Program-made: the position numbers and the translations under genes
Part shown: positions 31,912 to 39,735 of the stretch, piece after piece
How the letters are laid out: each line of letters begins with the position of its first letter
How positions within the stretch are numbered: position 1 is the first letter of the stretch
Assembly: GCA_041483135.1 (NCBI GenBank)
Contig: JBGPFE010000004.1
Span: 62,001-126,000, forward strand
Direction of reading: 5' to 3'
Length of the DNA: 64,000 nt
Source: PALSA-1004 sp041483135
GTDB taxonomy: Bacteria > Pseudomonadota > Gammaproteobacteria > Burkholderiales > SG8-41
Notes under the pieces: generated by a model
The model's database searches: none
Told to the model about the DNA's origin: nothing
What the model saw: the letters and a program-made list of their open reading frames with translations, nothing else

Positions 31912-32066
31912 ATGAAGGCGGAAGGATGAAGGGGGCTAACCCGTGAAGGGTGAAGGAGTGAAGGGGTGAAGGGTGAATGAGTGAAGGGCGTCACCGTTCT
32001 CGCTGCCGTTTCACACGCGACTCCGTACCACCCGAGCTCCCCTGAGAGCCGCCGAGCAGTCGCAGG
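31912..32066. repeat. Composite tract (site 11) and family C, partial copy 1
   Basis: GAAGGATGAAGG and GTGAAGGGTGAAGGAGTGAA octamers, then the family C left part 31981-32066 (CTCGCTGCCGTTTCACACGC, GAGAGCCGCCGAGCAGTCGC). 31703-31911 and 32067-32294 hold no gene I can support. Confidence 0.72.
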
Positions 32067-32294
32067 CAAGGCCGGGATTTCGGCGAGGACTGGGCGAGCC
32101 GCGCGACGATCTCCATTCCACTGACAGTTCACGCCCACGGCATATTGATCCCGAAACAATTGCGCGAGTTCCACAGCCGCCGGCCTTGTCGAGCAGCACA
32201 GGGACACCACGCGAGTGGCGGTGAACCGGGGCGTGCGGCTGCCGGCAAAGCAGTAAAATCGACTCGTGACGCATCGAATGGGAGGGGAAAGCAA

Positions 32295-32774
32295 ATGAAT
32301 TTGGCCCTTGGAACCAGAACTTTTTTTCCGCGATTCGTTTTGATGGTCGGCTTGACCGGCGCCGCCGCTCTCCCCGCTTTTGCGGAAGTGTACAAGTGCA
32401 AGAACAGCGACGGCTCGCCGGTTTTTCAGGAGAAACCCTGCGGAAGTCCCGAGGGCGTCTTCAATGCCCCGGACCGGCCCGCCGCGCCGGGCAAAAGCGG
32501 CGGCAAGGCCAAGCCCGCTGACGCGGCGAACAAGGCCATGAACGAGGCATTCCAGTCGCGAATGGACAAAAAGGACTACGACGGCGCCCTGGCTTTCGCG
32601 ACAACCGAGAAGCAAAAGGCGCTGGCGCGCAAGATGGCGGAGGAAAAAAGAATCAAATGCGAGAGCTTGGCGGCCAAGTACAAGCTGGCGCGGGCGGAAT
32701 TCAAGAATAATGGCGCCAAATGGAAACCCAAGGCCGACGCCGCGGAAGCGGAGTATGCGAATCATTGCAGGTAG
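32295..32774 (+). CDS. DUF4124-domain exported protein
   Basis: A 159-residue protein with an excellent ribosome-binding site (GGGAGGGGAAAGCAA) before the ATG and a signal peptide (FVLMVGLTGAAALPAFA). DUF4124 follows directly: EVYKCKNSDGSPVFQEKPCG. The C-terminal half is a Lys-rich helical region with two Cys. These proteins are common in beta- and gammaproteobacteria; function unknown. Stands alone between repeat tracts. Confidence 0.82.
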   Translation: MNLALGTRTFFPRFVLMVGLTGAAALPAFAEVYKCKNSDGSPVFQEKPCGSPEGVFNAPDRPAAPGKSGGKAKPADAANKAMNEAFQSRMDKKDYDGALAFATTEKQKALARKMAEEKRIKCESLAAKYKLARAEFKNNGAKWKPKADAAEAEYANHCR

Positions 32775-32804
32775 CGAGGGAACGCGCGTAACCACAATGG
32801 GGAC

Positions 32805-33200
32805 GGAGTGAAGGAGTGAAGGAGTGAAGGGATAGATTCAGTGATTAGGGGATTAAGCGATTAAGTGATTAAGTGATTTGGTTGCTCAATCGCTCAATTG
32901 CCCAATCGCTCAATCACTCAGGCACGGGTGAATGAGTGAAGGGCGTAACCATTCTCGCTGCCGTTTCACACGCGACTCCGTACCACCCGGGCTCCCCTGA
33001 GAGCCGCCGAGCAGTCGCAGGAATGAGACACTGGTGATTAAATGATTAGGGGAGAGCGAAGCGAGGGGCCAAGTGATTAGGTTTCTCCAATCGCTCAATT
33101 ACTCAATCGCTCAATCGCCAAAACAAGGGCTGCCCCCGGGAAAATCAAGGATGAAGGCGGAAGGATGAAGGGAGATGGGAGACCTCCTCGCTCATCGCTC
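32805..33200. repeat. Composite tract (site 12) with full family C, copy 2
   Basis: GAAGGAGTGAAGGAGTGAAG and GATTAAGTGATTAAGTGATT octamers, then CTCAATCGCTCAATTGCCCA. Next is the full family C unit at 32941-33140 (GCTGCCGTTTCACACGCGAC ... GGGAGAGCGAAGCGAGGGGC ... CAAGGGCTGCCCCCGG), and GGGAGACCTCCTCGCTCATC closes the tract. About 400 bp without a gene. Confidence 0.8.
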
Positions 33201-33232
33201 ATCGGCGGTCAACCAATCCGGAAGCAGCGCGA

Positions 33233-33553
33233 TCAGAGCGAACGCGCGGTCACCCGCAGCTTGACGCGGGCCCTCTTTTGTAATGCGCTGATGATTCCGA
33301 AAAAGTTCTCCGTGCTCGGATTTCCGGCGGGCCCCAGCATGCGATGCAGGCTCTTGCTGGGTTTCTTCACCGCAACGGAAAGTTTCTCGAATCCGACCGT
33401 CGCATTGACGAGATCGCGCAACACCGCCCTGCCGGTTTGCGTGTCGCCGGCAAGACAGGCATTGATGGCCTCCGTAAACAGGGCCTGCCGGAATTTGGGG
33501 TCGCGTTGCGCGCGGGCAACGATCGTATCTTTGAAGTTTCTGGTAAGTGCCAT
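33233..33553 (-). CDS. HTH antitoxin of a HigBA-like addiction module
   Basis: A 106-residue protein from the ATG at 33553: MALTRNFKDTIVARAQRDPK, then VLRDLVNATVGFEKLSVAVK and SLHRMLGPAGNPSTENFFGI. This is a well-known XRE-type antidote family encoded after a RelE/HigB-like killer. It follows the broken toxin by 14 bases. The antitoxin appears complete, so the cell keeps an antidote without its toxin. Confidence 0.85.
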   Translation of the reverse strand: MALTRNFKDTIVARAQRDPKFRQALFTEAINACLAGDTQTGRAVLRDLVNATVGFEKLSVAVKKPSKSLHRMLGPAGNPSTENFFGIISALQKRARVKLRVTARSL

Positions 33554-33567
33554 ATGAACGCTCCTGA

Positions 33568-33903
33568 CTATTTTCCAGCCGCCTTGCGCCGTTTGTAATC
33601 GATCCACGCCCGCCCGGCGCTCTCGATCGCCCGATGTTGACGTTTCTTCGTGCTGCCGCCGAGCAGTATCACAAACGTTTCGCCGTCTTTCCCGAAGTAA
33701 ACCCTGTAGCCGGTACCAAAGTCGATTCAATATTCGAACACACCGCCGCCGACACCCTTGACGTTGGAAAAGTTGCCTTCCCCCAATCGATAAAGCGCGG
33801 TGGAAATCTTCGCCGCGGCCTCGGCGTTGAGCCCATCGAACCATCTCGCGAAGGGCGAATCCCCATGCACGTCGAGGTATTGGACAATGCGAATGGCTGA
33901 CAT
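33568..33903 (-). pseudogene. HigB-like addiction-module killer with in-frame nonsense codon
   Basis: From the ATG at 33903 the frame encodes MSAIRIVQYLDVHGDSPFAR and TALYRLGEGNFSNVKGVGGG, then VFEY and a TGA at 33727-33729. The same frame continues without other stops: IDFGTGYRVYFGKDGETFVI, LLGGSTKKRQHRAIESAGRA and WIDYKRRKAAGK, ending TAG at 33568. Relatives have Arg (FEYRIDFGPGYR) at the stop, so CGA changed to TGA. The total is 112 codons, the family length. The lost half contains the catalytic region, so the toxin is probably dead. Confidence 0.88.
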
Positions 33904-33984
33904 TTGATATAGCAACTAATATGTTACCATTTGGCAAGCCGGATATAAAGCCGGGATCCGGGATGAAGGGAATGCGCTTCCCGC

Positions 33985-34602
33985 CTAACGCCTGTCTTCC
34001 CATGGGCCGAAGCCGATGGGGCGCTTCTTCGCCGGCGGCGGCGTCATGAGTTCGCGGATTGCATCGAAGACCGCTTTGAACTGGCTGTCGTACTTGCGTT
34101 CCAGCGCCGCGAATTTGCGGGCGAGTTCGGCATGCGCCCCGAGCATCTGGCGCAACCGCACGAATGCCCGCATGATTTCGATGTTGACCATGACGGCGCG
34201 TTTGCTGCGCAGCACGCTGGAGAGCATTGCGACACCCTGCTCGGTGAAGGCGTAGGGTGCGTACTTGATATTTTCGCCACGCTTCAAGGTCACAATCTGT
34301 GACCTTGAATTCACCCCGCGCCCGGCCTTCAAGATCACAAATTGTGATCTTGAAGCTTGGAAACCCGGCCCTTTCAAGCTCACCGAATGTGATTTCAAGA
34401 CCGATGCCTCGTCCGAGGACAACCGGAACATGAAATCCTCGGGGAAGCGACCGATGTTCCGCTTCACCGCTTGCACCAGCGCCCGCGGCTCCACCGCGTA
34501 TAGCTCCGCAAGATCGGTGCTCAGCATGACCCGATGGCCGCGGATCGAAAAGATCAGCGGCTCCAGAGCCTCATGTGAAAGCGGCGCTTTTCTGGCGGGC
34601 AT
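33985..34602 (-). CDS. ORF6N-domain protein
   Basis: A ~205-residue phage-type regulatory protein. ORF6N core: PLIFSIRGHRVMLSTDLAEL, YAVEPRALVQAVKRNIGRFP and EDFMFRLSSDE. A triplicated 15-residue segment follows, then YAPYAFTEQGVAMLSSVLRS and a C-terminal helical tail. Start uncertain among 34602, 34623 and 34668; none has a strong ribosome-binding site. ORF6N proteins are DNA-binding and common in phages and TA-rich regions. It follows the higBA-like remnant on the same strand but is encoded upstream of it. Confidence 0.8.
   Translation of the reverse strand: MPARKAPLSHEALEPLIFSIRGHRVMLSTDLAELYAVEPRALVQAVKRNIGRFPEDFMFRLSSDEASVLKSHSVSLKGPGFQASRSQFVILKAGRGVNSRSQIVTLKRGENIKYAPYAFTEQGVAMLSSVLRSKRAVMVNIEIMRAFVRLRQMLGAHAELARKFAALERKYDSQFKAVFDAIRELMTPPPAKKRPIGFGPWEDRR
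34283..34402. repeat. 45 bp palindromic tandem repeat, three copies, inside the ORF6N gene
   Basis: Copies begin at 34283, 34328 and 34373. The first two each contain perfect 12 bp arms around a 3 bp centre (TTCAAGGTCACA / TGTGACCTTGAA and TTCAAGATCACA / TGTGATCTTGAA). The third is degenerate. They encode SRSQIVTLK, SRSQFVILK and LKSHSVSLK units. Confidence 0.88.
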
Positions 34603-34794
34603 ATATGGATTCCACTCGCCCATGAATAACGCGCATCTCATGCGACTCGCCGACAAAGCCACTGGCATTGTGTCGAACGAAACACCGCTTTCACGCCGGG
34701 TTCAGGCAGATCGCGTTATGAGTATTACTTTTGGCCTAGTGCTTCCGCCCTCGTCTCACCGCCAAGCGAGCAAGCCGGGAGTAAAATCTCCGCC

Positions 34795-35736
34795 ATGAGC
34801 TCTCCCTCTCATCCCTCGCGCCGCCGGGTTCTGGCCGCGGGCGCGGGAGCCGCGCTGGGCAGCGTGCTCGCAAGATTCGCGCATGCAGCGGCGGCAGCGG
34901 ACGAACCGCTGAAGACGCGCCCGATCCCGCATGGCGGCGAGCAGCTGCCGATCGTCGGCATCGGCACCGCGATCATCTTCGATTTCGAGAACGATCCGGT
35001 GAAGTACGCCGAGCGCCGGCAGGTCATCCAGGCGCTCGTCGCGGGCGGCGGCAAGCTGATCGACACCGCGTATTCCTACGGCCGCGCGGAAGACCGGGTC
35101 GGCGAGATCGTCGCGGACCTGGGCGTGCGCGACAAACTTTTTCTCGCGACCAAGTTTTCCTACGGCGCGAGCCGCGAGGCCGCAACGGCGTCGATGCAGG
35201 CATCGCTGCGCCGGTTGAAGACGAACCGCGTCGACCTGATGCAGGCGTGGAACGTCGGCGATCCGAACTACGACTTCGGCCTGCTGCGCGAATGGAAACA
35301 GCAGGGGCTTTGCCGCTACGCCGGCATGACGACGAGCTTCAGCGGCCAGTACGCCGCGATCGCGAAAGTGCTCGCGCGCGAGAAGCCCGATTTCTTCCAG
35401 GTGAATTACTCGCTCGGCGACCGCGAGGCCGAAAACGCGCTGCTCCCCGCCGCGCGCGACGCCGGCGCTGCCGTGCTCGTCAATCTGCCCTTCGGGCGCA
35501 ACTCGCTCTTCCGCAAAGCAGGCGCGCGGCCGCTGCCCGACTTCGCGGCCGAATTCGGCGCGCGGACGTGGGCGCAGTTCTTTCTCAAGTTCATTCTTGC
35601 GCACCCGGCGGTGACCGCGGTCATTCCGGGCACCGACAAGCCGGAATACATGCTCGACAACCTGCAGGCGGGCCGCGGCGCGCTGCCGGACGCCGCGATG
35701 CGGCAGCGGATCGTTCGTTACTGGGATGCATTGTGA
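34795..35736 (+). CDS. Tat-exported aldo/keto reductase-family protein
   Basis: A 313-residue AKR-fold protein with a twin-arginine signal (SRRRVLAAGAGAALGSVLAR), so it is exported folded, probably with cofactor. Catalytic Asp and Tyr are in LIDTAYSYGRAED and the Lys in FLATKFSYGA. The usual His position (VDLMQxHN in relatives) reads VDLMQAWNVGD. NADPH-binding C-terminal PGTDKPEYMLDNL is present. Loss of the His may change activity. Stands alone between repeats. Confidence 0.83.
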   Translation: MSSPSHPSRRRVLAAGAGAALGSVLARFAHAAAAADEPLKTRPIPHGGEQLPIVGIGTAIIFDFENDPVKYAERRQVIQALVAGGGKLIDTAYSYGRAEDRVGEIVADLGVRDKLFLATKFSYGASREAATASMQASLRRLKTNRVDLMQAWNVGDPNYDFGLLREWKQQGLCRYAGMTTSFSGQYAAIAKVLAREKPDFFQVNYSLGDREAENALLPAARDAGAAVLVNLPFGRNSLFRKAGARPLPDFAAEFGARTWAQFFLKFILAHPAVTAVIPGTDKPEYMLDNLQAGRGALPDAAMRQRIVRYWDAL

Positions 35737-35746
35737 ATTGCGCGCG

Positions 35747-35967
35747 TAGGGTGAAGGGTAAGTTCAAGTTGCGGGTTGCGGGTTGCGGGTTGAGTGAGGC
35801 AGTGTTTGCGTTTTGGAGTTCCCCTGAGAGCCGCCGAGCAGTCGCAGGAATGAGCCACTGGTGATTAAGTGATTAGGGGAGAGCGAAGCGAGGGGCCAAG
35901 TGATTAGGTTTCTCCAATCGCTCAATTACTCAATCGCTCAATCGCCAAAACAAAGGCTGCCCCCGGA
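35747..35967. repeat. Composite tract (site 13) with family C, copy 3
   Basis: GGGTGAAGGGTAAGTTCAAG and GCGGGTTGCGGGTTGCGGG units, then 35818-35967, near-identical to 32998-33140 in the other family C copy (GAGAGCCGCCGAGCAGTCGC ... GGGGAGAGCGAAGCGAGGGG ... AAAACAAAGGCTGCCCCCGG). Confidence 0.8.
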
Positions 35968-36044
35968 TAAACGCTACCCCCATGGATATTGGCTCGCGCG
36001 CGATTTGCGCGGGCATGAATGGCTGCGGCCATATAGCGGGCGGC

Positions 36045-36086
36045 TTGACCCACGTCAAAATATCGCCGCGCCTCAAGTGCGATACT
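36045..36086 (+). promoter_or_regulatory. FNR/DNR-type promoter of the 89-residue protein gene
   Basis: TTGACCCACGTCAA (36045-36058) is a perfect dyad of the FNR type, centred at 36051.5. A -10-like GATACT lies at 36081-36086, giving a start near 36093 and a -41.5 box position, the class II geometry. The real factor is unproven; the Crp/Fnr gene at 36488 is a candidate. Confidence 0.5.
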
Positions 36087-36130
36087 GTCCTTTACGAACG
36101 CAAGCGCACTTCGCAAGCGGAGAGCAGCGC

Positions 36131-36400
36131 ATGACGAAACAGGATCTGTTTGCCTACCAGAACACCATGGCCGGCGTCACGAAGGACATTCACGACGCTT
36201 GCGCCGGAATGGAGATTTCCGTCCTCTGGGACGACGGCAAGCTCAGGATGGTCACCGGCAGGCACAAAGTGAAGGTCTGGAACAACCTGGGGTCCGTGGA
36301 GTTTCATGTCGACCATGACTACCTGCTGGAAAGAGGCGACGCGTACAAGGGGTTCCTCATGTTGATCGCGGCGCGCATACAGAAAGGACTCGGCGTGTAG
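36131..36400 (+). CDS. Conserved small hypothetical protein, FNR-box controlled
   Basis: An 89-residue protein with GGAGAGCAGCGC before the ATG. MTKQDLFAYQNTMAGVTKDI and LWDDGKLRMVTGRHKVKVWN suggest a small alpha+beta domain. His residues in EFHVDHDYLLERGD could bind metal. No signal peptide or membrane segment. I do not recognise a family. Its promoter carries an FNR-type dyad at class II distance, so it may respond to low oxygen or nitrogen oxides. Confidence 0.65.
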   Translation: MTKQDLFAYQNTMAGVTKDIHDACAGMEISVLWDDGKLRMVTGRHKVKVWNNLGSVEFHVDHDYLLERGDAYKGFLMLIAARIQKGLGV

Positions 36401-36487
36401 GCCGGAGGTCAGGCGCGGCAGTCAGGCGCTGAGCCGGCGATAAATGAAGCCGGGGTGAATTTCCGCAACACGTTCCGCCGCGCGCGC

Positions 36488-37156
36488 TCAGCGCAGGCGC
36501 CGCCGGGTGCCCAGCTTGTCGAGCAATTCGACGCGGCGTTTATCGACCAGGATATGGCCCGAATCCTTCAGTTCTTTCAGCACGCGGCTTACCATCTCGC
36601 GCGACGCTCCGGCCATGCGCGCGAGGTCCAGCCGCGACGGCGCTGACGTGATCATATACCGGCCGTCGATGGGCACGGCCAATTCGAGCAGCACGCGCGC
36701 CACCCGGCCGTAGACGTCCATCAGCGCCAGGCTTTCGATCTGGCGATCGGCGCGGCGCAGCCGGTCGACCAGGACGAGCATGATGCGCGTCGTCAGATCG
36801 AAACTGTCCGCCAGGCAGCGCGTGAAGTCGGCCTTGGATATCTGCATCAACACGCACGGCTCCAGCGTTTCGACGCTAGCCGAGCACGGCAGGTCGTCGA
36901 GCAGCGCCATTTCTCCGAAGAAGTCGCCCGGCCCCATGATCGACAGGATCACCTCGCGCCCGTCCGGGCGGGATTCGAAAACCTTGGCGCGGCCCGACTG
37001 CATGACGTAGAGCGCATCGGCCGGTTGCTCCGCCTGCAGAATGGGCGCGCCGCGCGGGTAGCGCCGCGGCATGACGCACTTCGCCAGCGCCGAGAGCTGC
37101 GCCGGCGACAGCGTCGAGAACAGCGGCACGGACTTCAAGACTTCGATGGTGACCAT
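36488..37156 (-). CDS. Crp/Fnr-family transcriptional regulator
   Basis: A 222-residue regulator. Cyclic-nucleotide-binding-type barrel at ~10-120 (LPCSASVETLEPCVLMQISK; GDFFGEMALLDD is the conserved turn), then a wHTH (SAPSRLDLARMAGASREMVS, then RVLKELKDSG). The recognition helix has R-E-x-x-S-R, which combines CRP and FNR key residues. No N-terminal FNR cysteine cluster, so no Fe-S sensor. The ATG at 37156 is chosen because the longer frame runs into repeat DNA (HYPLPITHYPLP). It converges with the 36131 gene. Confidence 0.9.
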   Translation of the reverse strand: MVTIEVLKSVPLFSTLSPAQLSALAKCVMPRRYPRGAPILQAEQPADALYVMQSGRAKVFESRPDGREVILSIMGPGDFFGEMALLDDLPCSASVETLEPCVLMQISKADFTRCLADSFDLTTRIMLVLVDRLRRADRQIESLALMDVYGRVARVLLELAVPIDGRYMITSAPSRLDLARMAGASREMVSRVLKELKDSGHILVDKRRVELLDKLGTRRRLR

Positions 37157-37173
37157 CGGATCAAGGATATAGG

Positions 37174-37270
37174 ATGGTAATGGGTAATGGGTAATGGGTA
37201 ATGGGTAATGGGAGACCTCATCGCTCATCGCCCATCACTCATCACTCATCACTCATCGCTCAATCGCTCA
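37174..37270. repeat. GGGTAAT heptamer tract (site 14)
   Basis: Four to five GGGTAAT units, GGGAGACCTCATCGCTCATC, then repeated ACTCATC and CTCAATCGCT. It starts just before the Crp/Fnr coding start and reaches the stop codon of the GIY-YIG-like gene. Confidence 0.75.
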
Positions 37271-37594
37271 CGCCTGCCACACCCCGTAGCCCGCCTCCCG
37301 CAATCCGATCGCCAGCTCGACTTCCATGTCCCGCGCCGCCTCATAGGGCATGGGGTTGTAGCACTCGTAAAGTTCGGGCAGCAGCCGCTGTCCGTAAAGC
37401 CGCACGAACTTGTTCGCCCTGATGCCGGCTTTGTGCTTGTCGAACCGGTCATCCGGACTGAGGCCGGTCATACCAACATACACGCACGGCTTCGCAGGAT
37501 CGTAATCGGGATTGCACTTTCTGAATTTCGCTTCGTACAGCACGTCCTTCGAGAGCAGTACCACGTAGACGTTGTGGTGATGCCGCGGGGGCAA
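37268..37594 (-). CDS. GIY-YIG-like hypothetical protein, start eroded by repeat
   Basis: The domain is clear: VYVVLLSKDVLYEAKFRKCN, PAKPCVYVGMTGLSPDDRFD, KHKAGIRANKFVRLYG and a C-terminal EAGYGVWQA. CVYVGMTG fits the GIY-YIG nuclease core. No ATG stands near the domain start; a TTG at 37594 (LPPRHHHNVYVV) is the best local choice. The longer frame to 37666 is made of repeat DNA. The native start may have been overwritten. Ends at 37268 in the opposite tract. Confidence 0.65.
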   Translation of the reverse strand: MPPRHHHNVYVVLLSKDVLYEAKFRKCNPDYDPAKPCVYVGMTGLSPDDRFDKHKAGIRANKFVRLYGQRLLPELYECYNPMPYEAARDMEVELAIGLREAGYGVWQA

Positions 37595-37599
37595 GGGGA

Positions 37600-37705
37600 A
37601 GCGAAGGGTGAAGGGATGGAGCCAGTGATTAGGTGATTCAGGGATTAAGTGATTGGCGTTCCTCAATCGCTCAATTGCTCAATCACTGAATTACTCAATC
37701 ACTCA
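37600..37705. repeat. Composite tract (site 15) between the GIY-YIG-like gene and Bug receptor 3
   Basis: GAAGGGTGAAGGGATGGAGC, then GTGATTAGGTGATTCAGGGA, CTCAATCGCTCAATTGCTCA. It touches the start of one gene and contains the TGA stop (37699-37701) of the next. Confidence 0.75.
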
Positions 37706-38688
37706 GCCCGGATGTTGTTATCGCGCACCACTTTGCCCCAGCGCGCGATCTCGGCGACCAGGAATTTCTGCAGCGCTTCGGGACTGCTGACGGCGAGGTC
37801 CATGCCGAGCTGCTCGGTCAACTGCTTGCGCAGGTCGGGCTGGTTGAAGACTTTGACGAGCTCGGCGTGGAATTTGCCGAGGATCGGCTTCGGCGTGCCG
37901 GCCGGCGCGAAGACGGCCCACCAGGACAACGCCGAGAAACCGGGGAAGCCCTGCTCCACGAGCGGCGGCACGTCGGGCAGCGCGCCCGAGCGCTTGTCGC
38001 CGGTCACCGCGAGCGCGCGCAGCTTACCGCCGGTCACCTGCGGCGTGACCAGCGCGACCGTGCCGATCGCAAGATCGACCTGCCCGCCCAGGACTTCCTG
38101 CATCATCGGCCCGCCGCCCTTGTAGGGGATGTGGATCAATTTGAAGCCGCCCGACTGCTGCACGAGCGTCATCATCAGGTGCCCGAGGCTGCCGCTGCCG
38201 ATCGAGCCGAAGGTCACCGACTCCGGTTTCGCCTTCGCGGCCCTGATCACGTCGGCAAAATTCTTGTACGGCTTCGCGACGCCGGTCACGATGCAGTTCG
38301 GCGCGGTCGAGATCAGCATCACCGGCGCGAGATCCTTCACCGTGTCGAACGGCAGATTCGGGTACAGCGTCGGGTTGACCGCGTGCGTGTCGAAGACGAA
38401 CAGGAACGTGTAGCCGTCCGGCGTCGCCTTGGCGGCGATCGTCGCCCCGATCGAGCCCGAGCCGCCCGACCGGTTGTCCACGATGAACTGCTGTCCGAGC
38501 GCCGGCGTGAGCCGGGCGCCCACCAGGCGCGCGAGCGGATCGGTCGTGCCGCCCGGCGGAAACGGCACGATGAACCGGACGGGCTTGCTCGGCCAGTTCG
38601 CATCCTGCGCGACGGCGGGGAGCGCCGCGCAGGCGCAAAACACGCTCAGGATCGTGAGCAAGCGGTGCCGGAATGTGCGGTTGTGCAT
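37699..38688 (-). CDS. Bug/TctC-family receptor 3
   Basis: A 329-residue Bug receptor. The ATG at 38688 has GGGAGGAGAAC before it, and the signal peptide ends at ALPAVAQD. Family motifs: WPSKPVRFIVPFPPGGTTDP, VDNRSGGSGSIG, ATPDGYTF, HIPYKGGGPMMQEV. It ends in NIRAE, as receptor 5 does. The stop codon lies within repeat tract 15. Ligand unknown; no catabolic gene adjacent. Confidence 0.92.
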   Translation of the reverse strand: MHNRTFRHRLLTILSVFCACAALPAVAQDANWPSKPVRFIVPFPPGGTTDPLARLVGARLTPALGQQFIVDNRSGGSGSIGATIAAKATPDGYTFLFVFDTHAVNPTLYPNLPFDTVKDLAPVMLISTAPNCIVTGVAKPYKNFADVIRAAKAKPESVTFGSIGSGSLGHLMMTLVQQSGGFKLIHIPYKGGGPMMQEVLGGQVDLAIGTVALVTPQVTGGKLRALAVTGDKRSGALPDVPPLVEQGFPGFSALSWWAVFAPAGTPKPILGKFHAELVKVFNQPDLRKQLTEQLGMDLAVSSPEALQKFLVAEIARWGKVVRDNNIRAE

Positions 38689-38786
38689 GTTCTCCTCCCT
38701 GTTTTTGGATGCGCGGCCAGGCGCTGTCTCGTCGAGGTTCAAGTCAGGCCCTGCGCTCGCTAAAGCTTACGCCTCGATAGTATAAG

Positions 38787-38920
38787 CCAGCGATTAAGTG
38801 ATGAGGTGATTCAGTGATTCGGTGATTCGGTGATTCGGTGATTTAGCGATTGAGTAACCAAACTACTTAATCACACAATCACTCAATAACTTAATCGCTT
38901 AATTACCCGATCACCCAAAC
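38787..38920. repeat. Composite octamer tract (site 16)
   Basis: GTGATTCGGTGATTCGGTGA in five copies, then ACTTAATCACACAATCACTC and ACTTAATCGCTTAATTACCC. The gap 38689-39132 contains no other gene. Confidence 0.75.
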
Positions 38921-39132
38921 AAAGACGAAGGATGAATACGAGCCGATATGCGGGACCCCGTTCATACGCCCCGTTTTCCGGGCGACCGCGCCGGTTGTAA
39001 CGGATTGTAAAGTCGCGGATATGCATGCAACCGGCACGAACCATCGACTGCCTGGCCGGTCTGATCGGTATGCACGTGAAAAGCGCCACTAACGATCAAC
39101 CGCTTGATCATTCTTCCATGTCAGGAGCTCAC

Positions 39133-39558
39133 ATGAAAAACATCTGCTTGATTTTGGCAATGGTCGCCGTCGCCGTCCTGCCCGGCTGCGCGGATCAGCC
39201 CTACCAGTCGCAACCGTCCGCAAGTTCCGGCACGGGCATCGTGGACAGGATCGAGGTCGTCAGGAAAGGCGACAGCAACAACGTCGCCGGGACCGTAATT
39301 GGCGGCATCGTCGGCGGACTCATCGGCCACCAGGTCGGGGGCGGCAGCGGCCAGACCGCCGCAACCATCGTCGGCGCCACGGGCGGCGCGGTCGCGGGTC
39401 ACGAGGTCCAACGGCGCGCGCGCGGCGCCAACGAAACGTTCCGCGTGTCGGTGCGCATGGACAACGGCGTGTATCAGACCGTGACGCAGGACGACATCAC
39501 CGATCTGCGCGCCGGCGACAGGGTCCGCGTCCAGGGCGGCCGCGTATACCGCTATTGA
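39133..39558 (+). CDS. Glycine-zipper 2TM-domain lipoprotein
   Basis: A 141-residue lipoprotein. SD CAGGAGCTCAC precedes ATG; lipobox VLPGC at residue 20. The glycine zipper is TVIGGIVGGLIGHQVGGGSG and TIVGATGGAVAGHEVQR, followed by a beta domain VSVRMDNGVYQTVTQDDITD. Paralogue of the 31073 protein. This fold is found in SlyB-like lipoproteins that guard the outer membrane. Confidence 0.87.
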   Translation: MKNICLILAMVAVAVLPGCADQPYQSQPSASSGTGIVDRIEVVRKGDSNNVAGTVIGGIVGGLIGHQVGGGSGQTAATIVGATGGAVAGHEVQRRARGANETFRVSVRMDNGVYQTVTQDDITDLRAGDRVRVQGGRVYRY

Positions 39559-39735
39559 AGGTAGCGGGATGATGGACGAAAGATGCGGGTTCGCGGAAAG
39601 TGCGCCGGGCCCGTGAATTTTTTTCCCGTCGTCAGGGTCAAAACTGCGGTATGCTCCCGCGCAACCATGTGGAGCCGCAATTAAGCAACCCATCGTGACC
39701 GCAGCCGGATTCGTCCGCCGGGGCCATCGCAGTTG

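Noticed and set aside
33727..33729. Selenocysteine decoding of the TGA in the HigB-like toxin
   Set aside because: Relatives have Arg, not Cys, at this position and no hairpin of SECIS type follows; a nonsense mutation explains it.
37157..37228. Longer N-terminus for the Crp/Fnr regulator (HYPLPITHYPLP)
   Set aside because: It is translated GGGTAAT repeat DNA; the ATG at 37156 matches family length.
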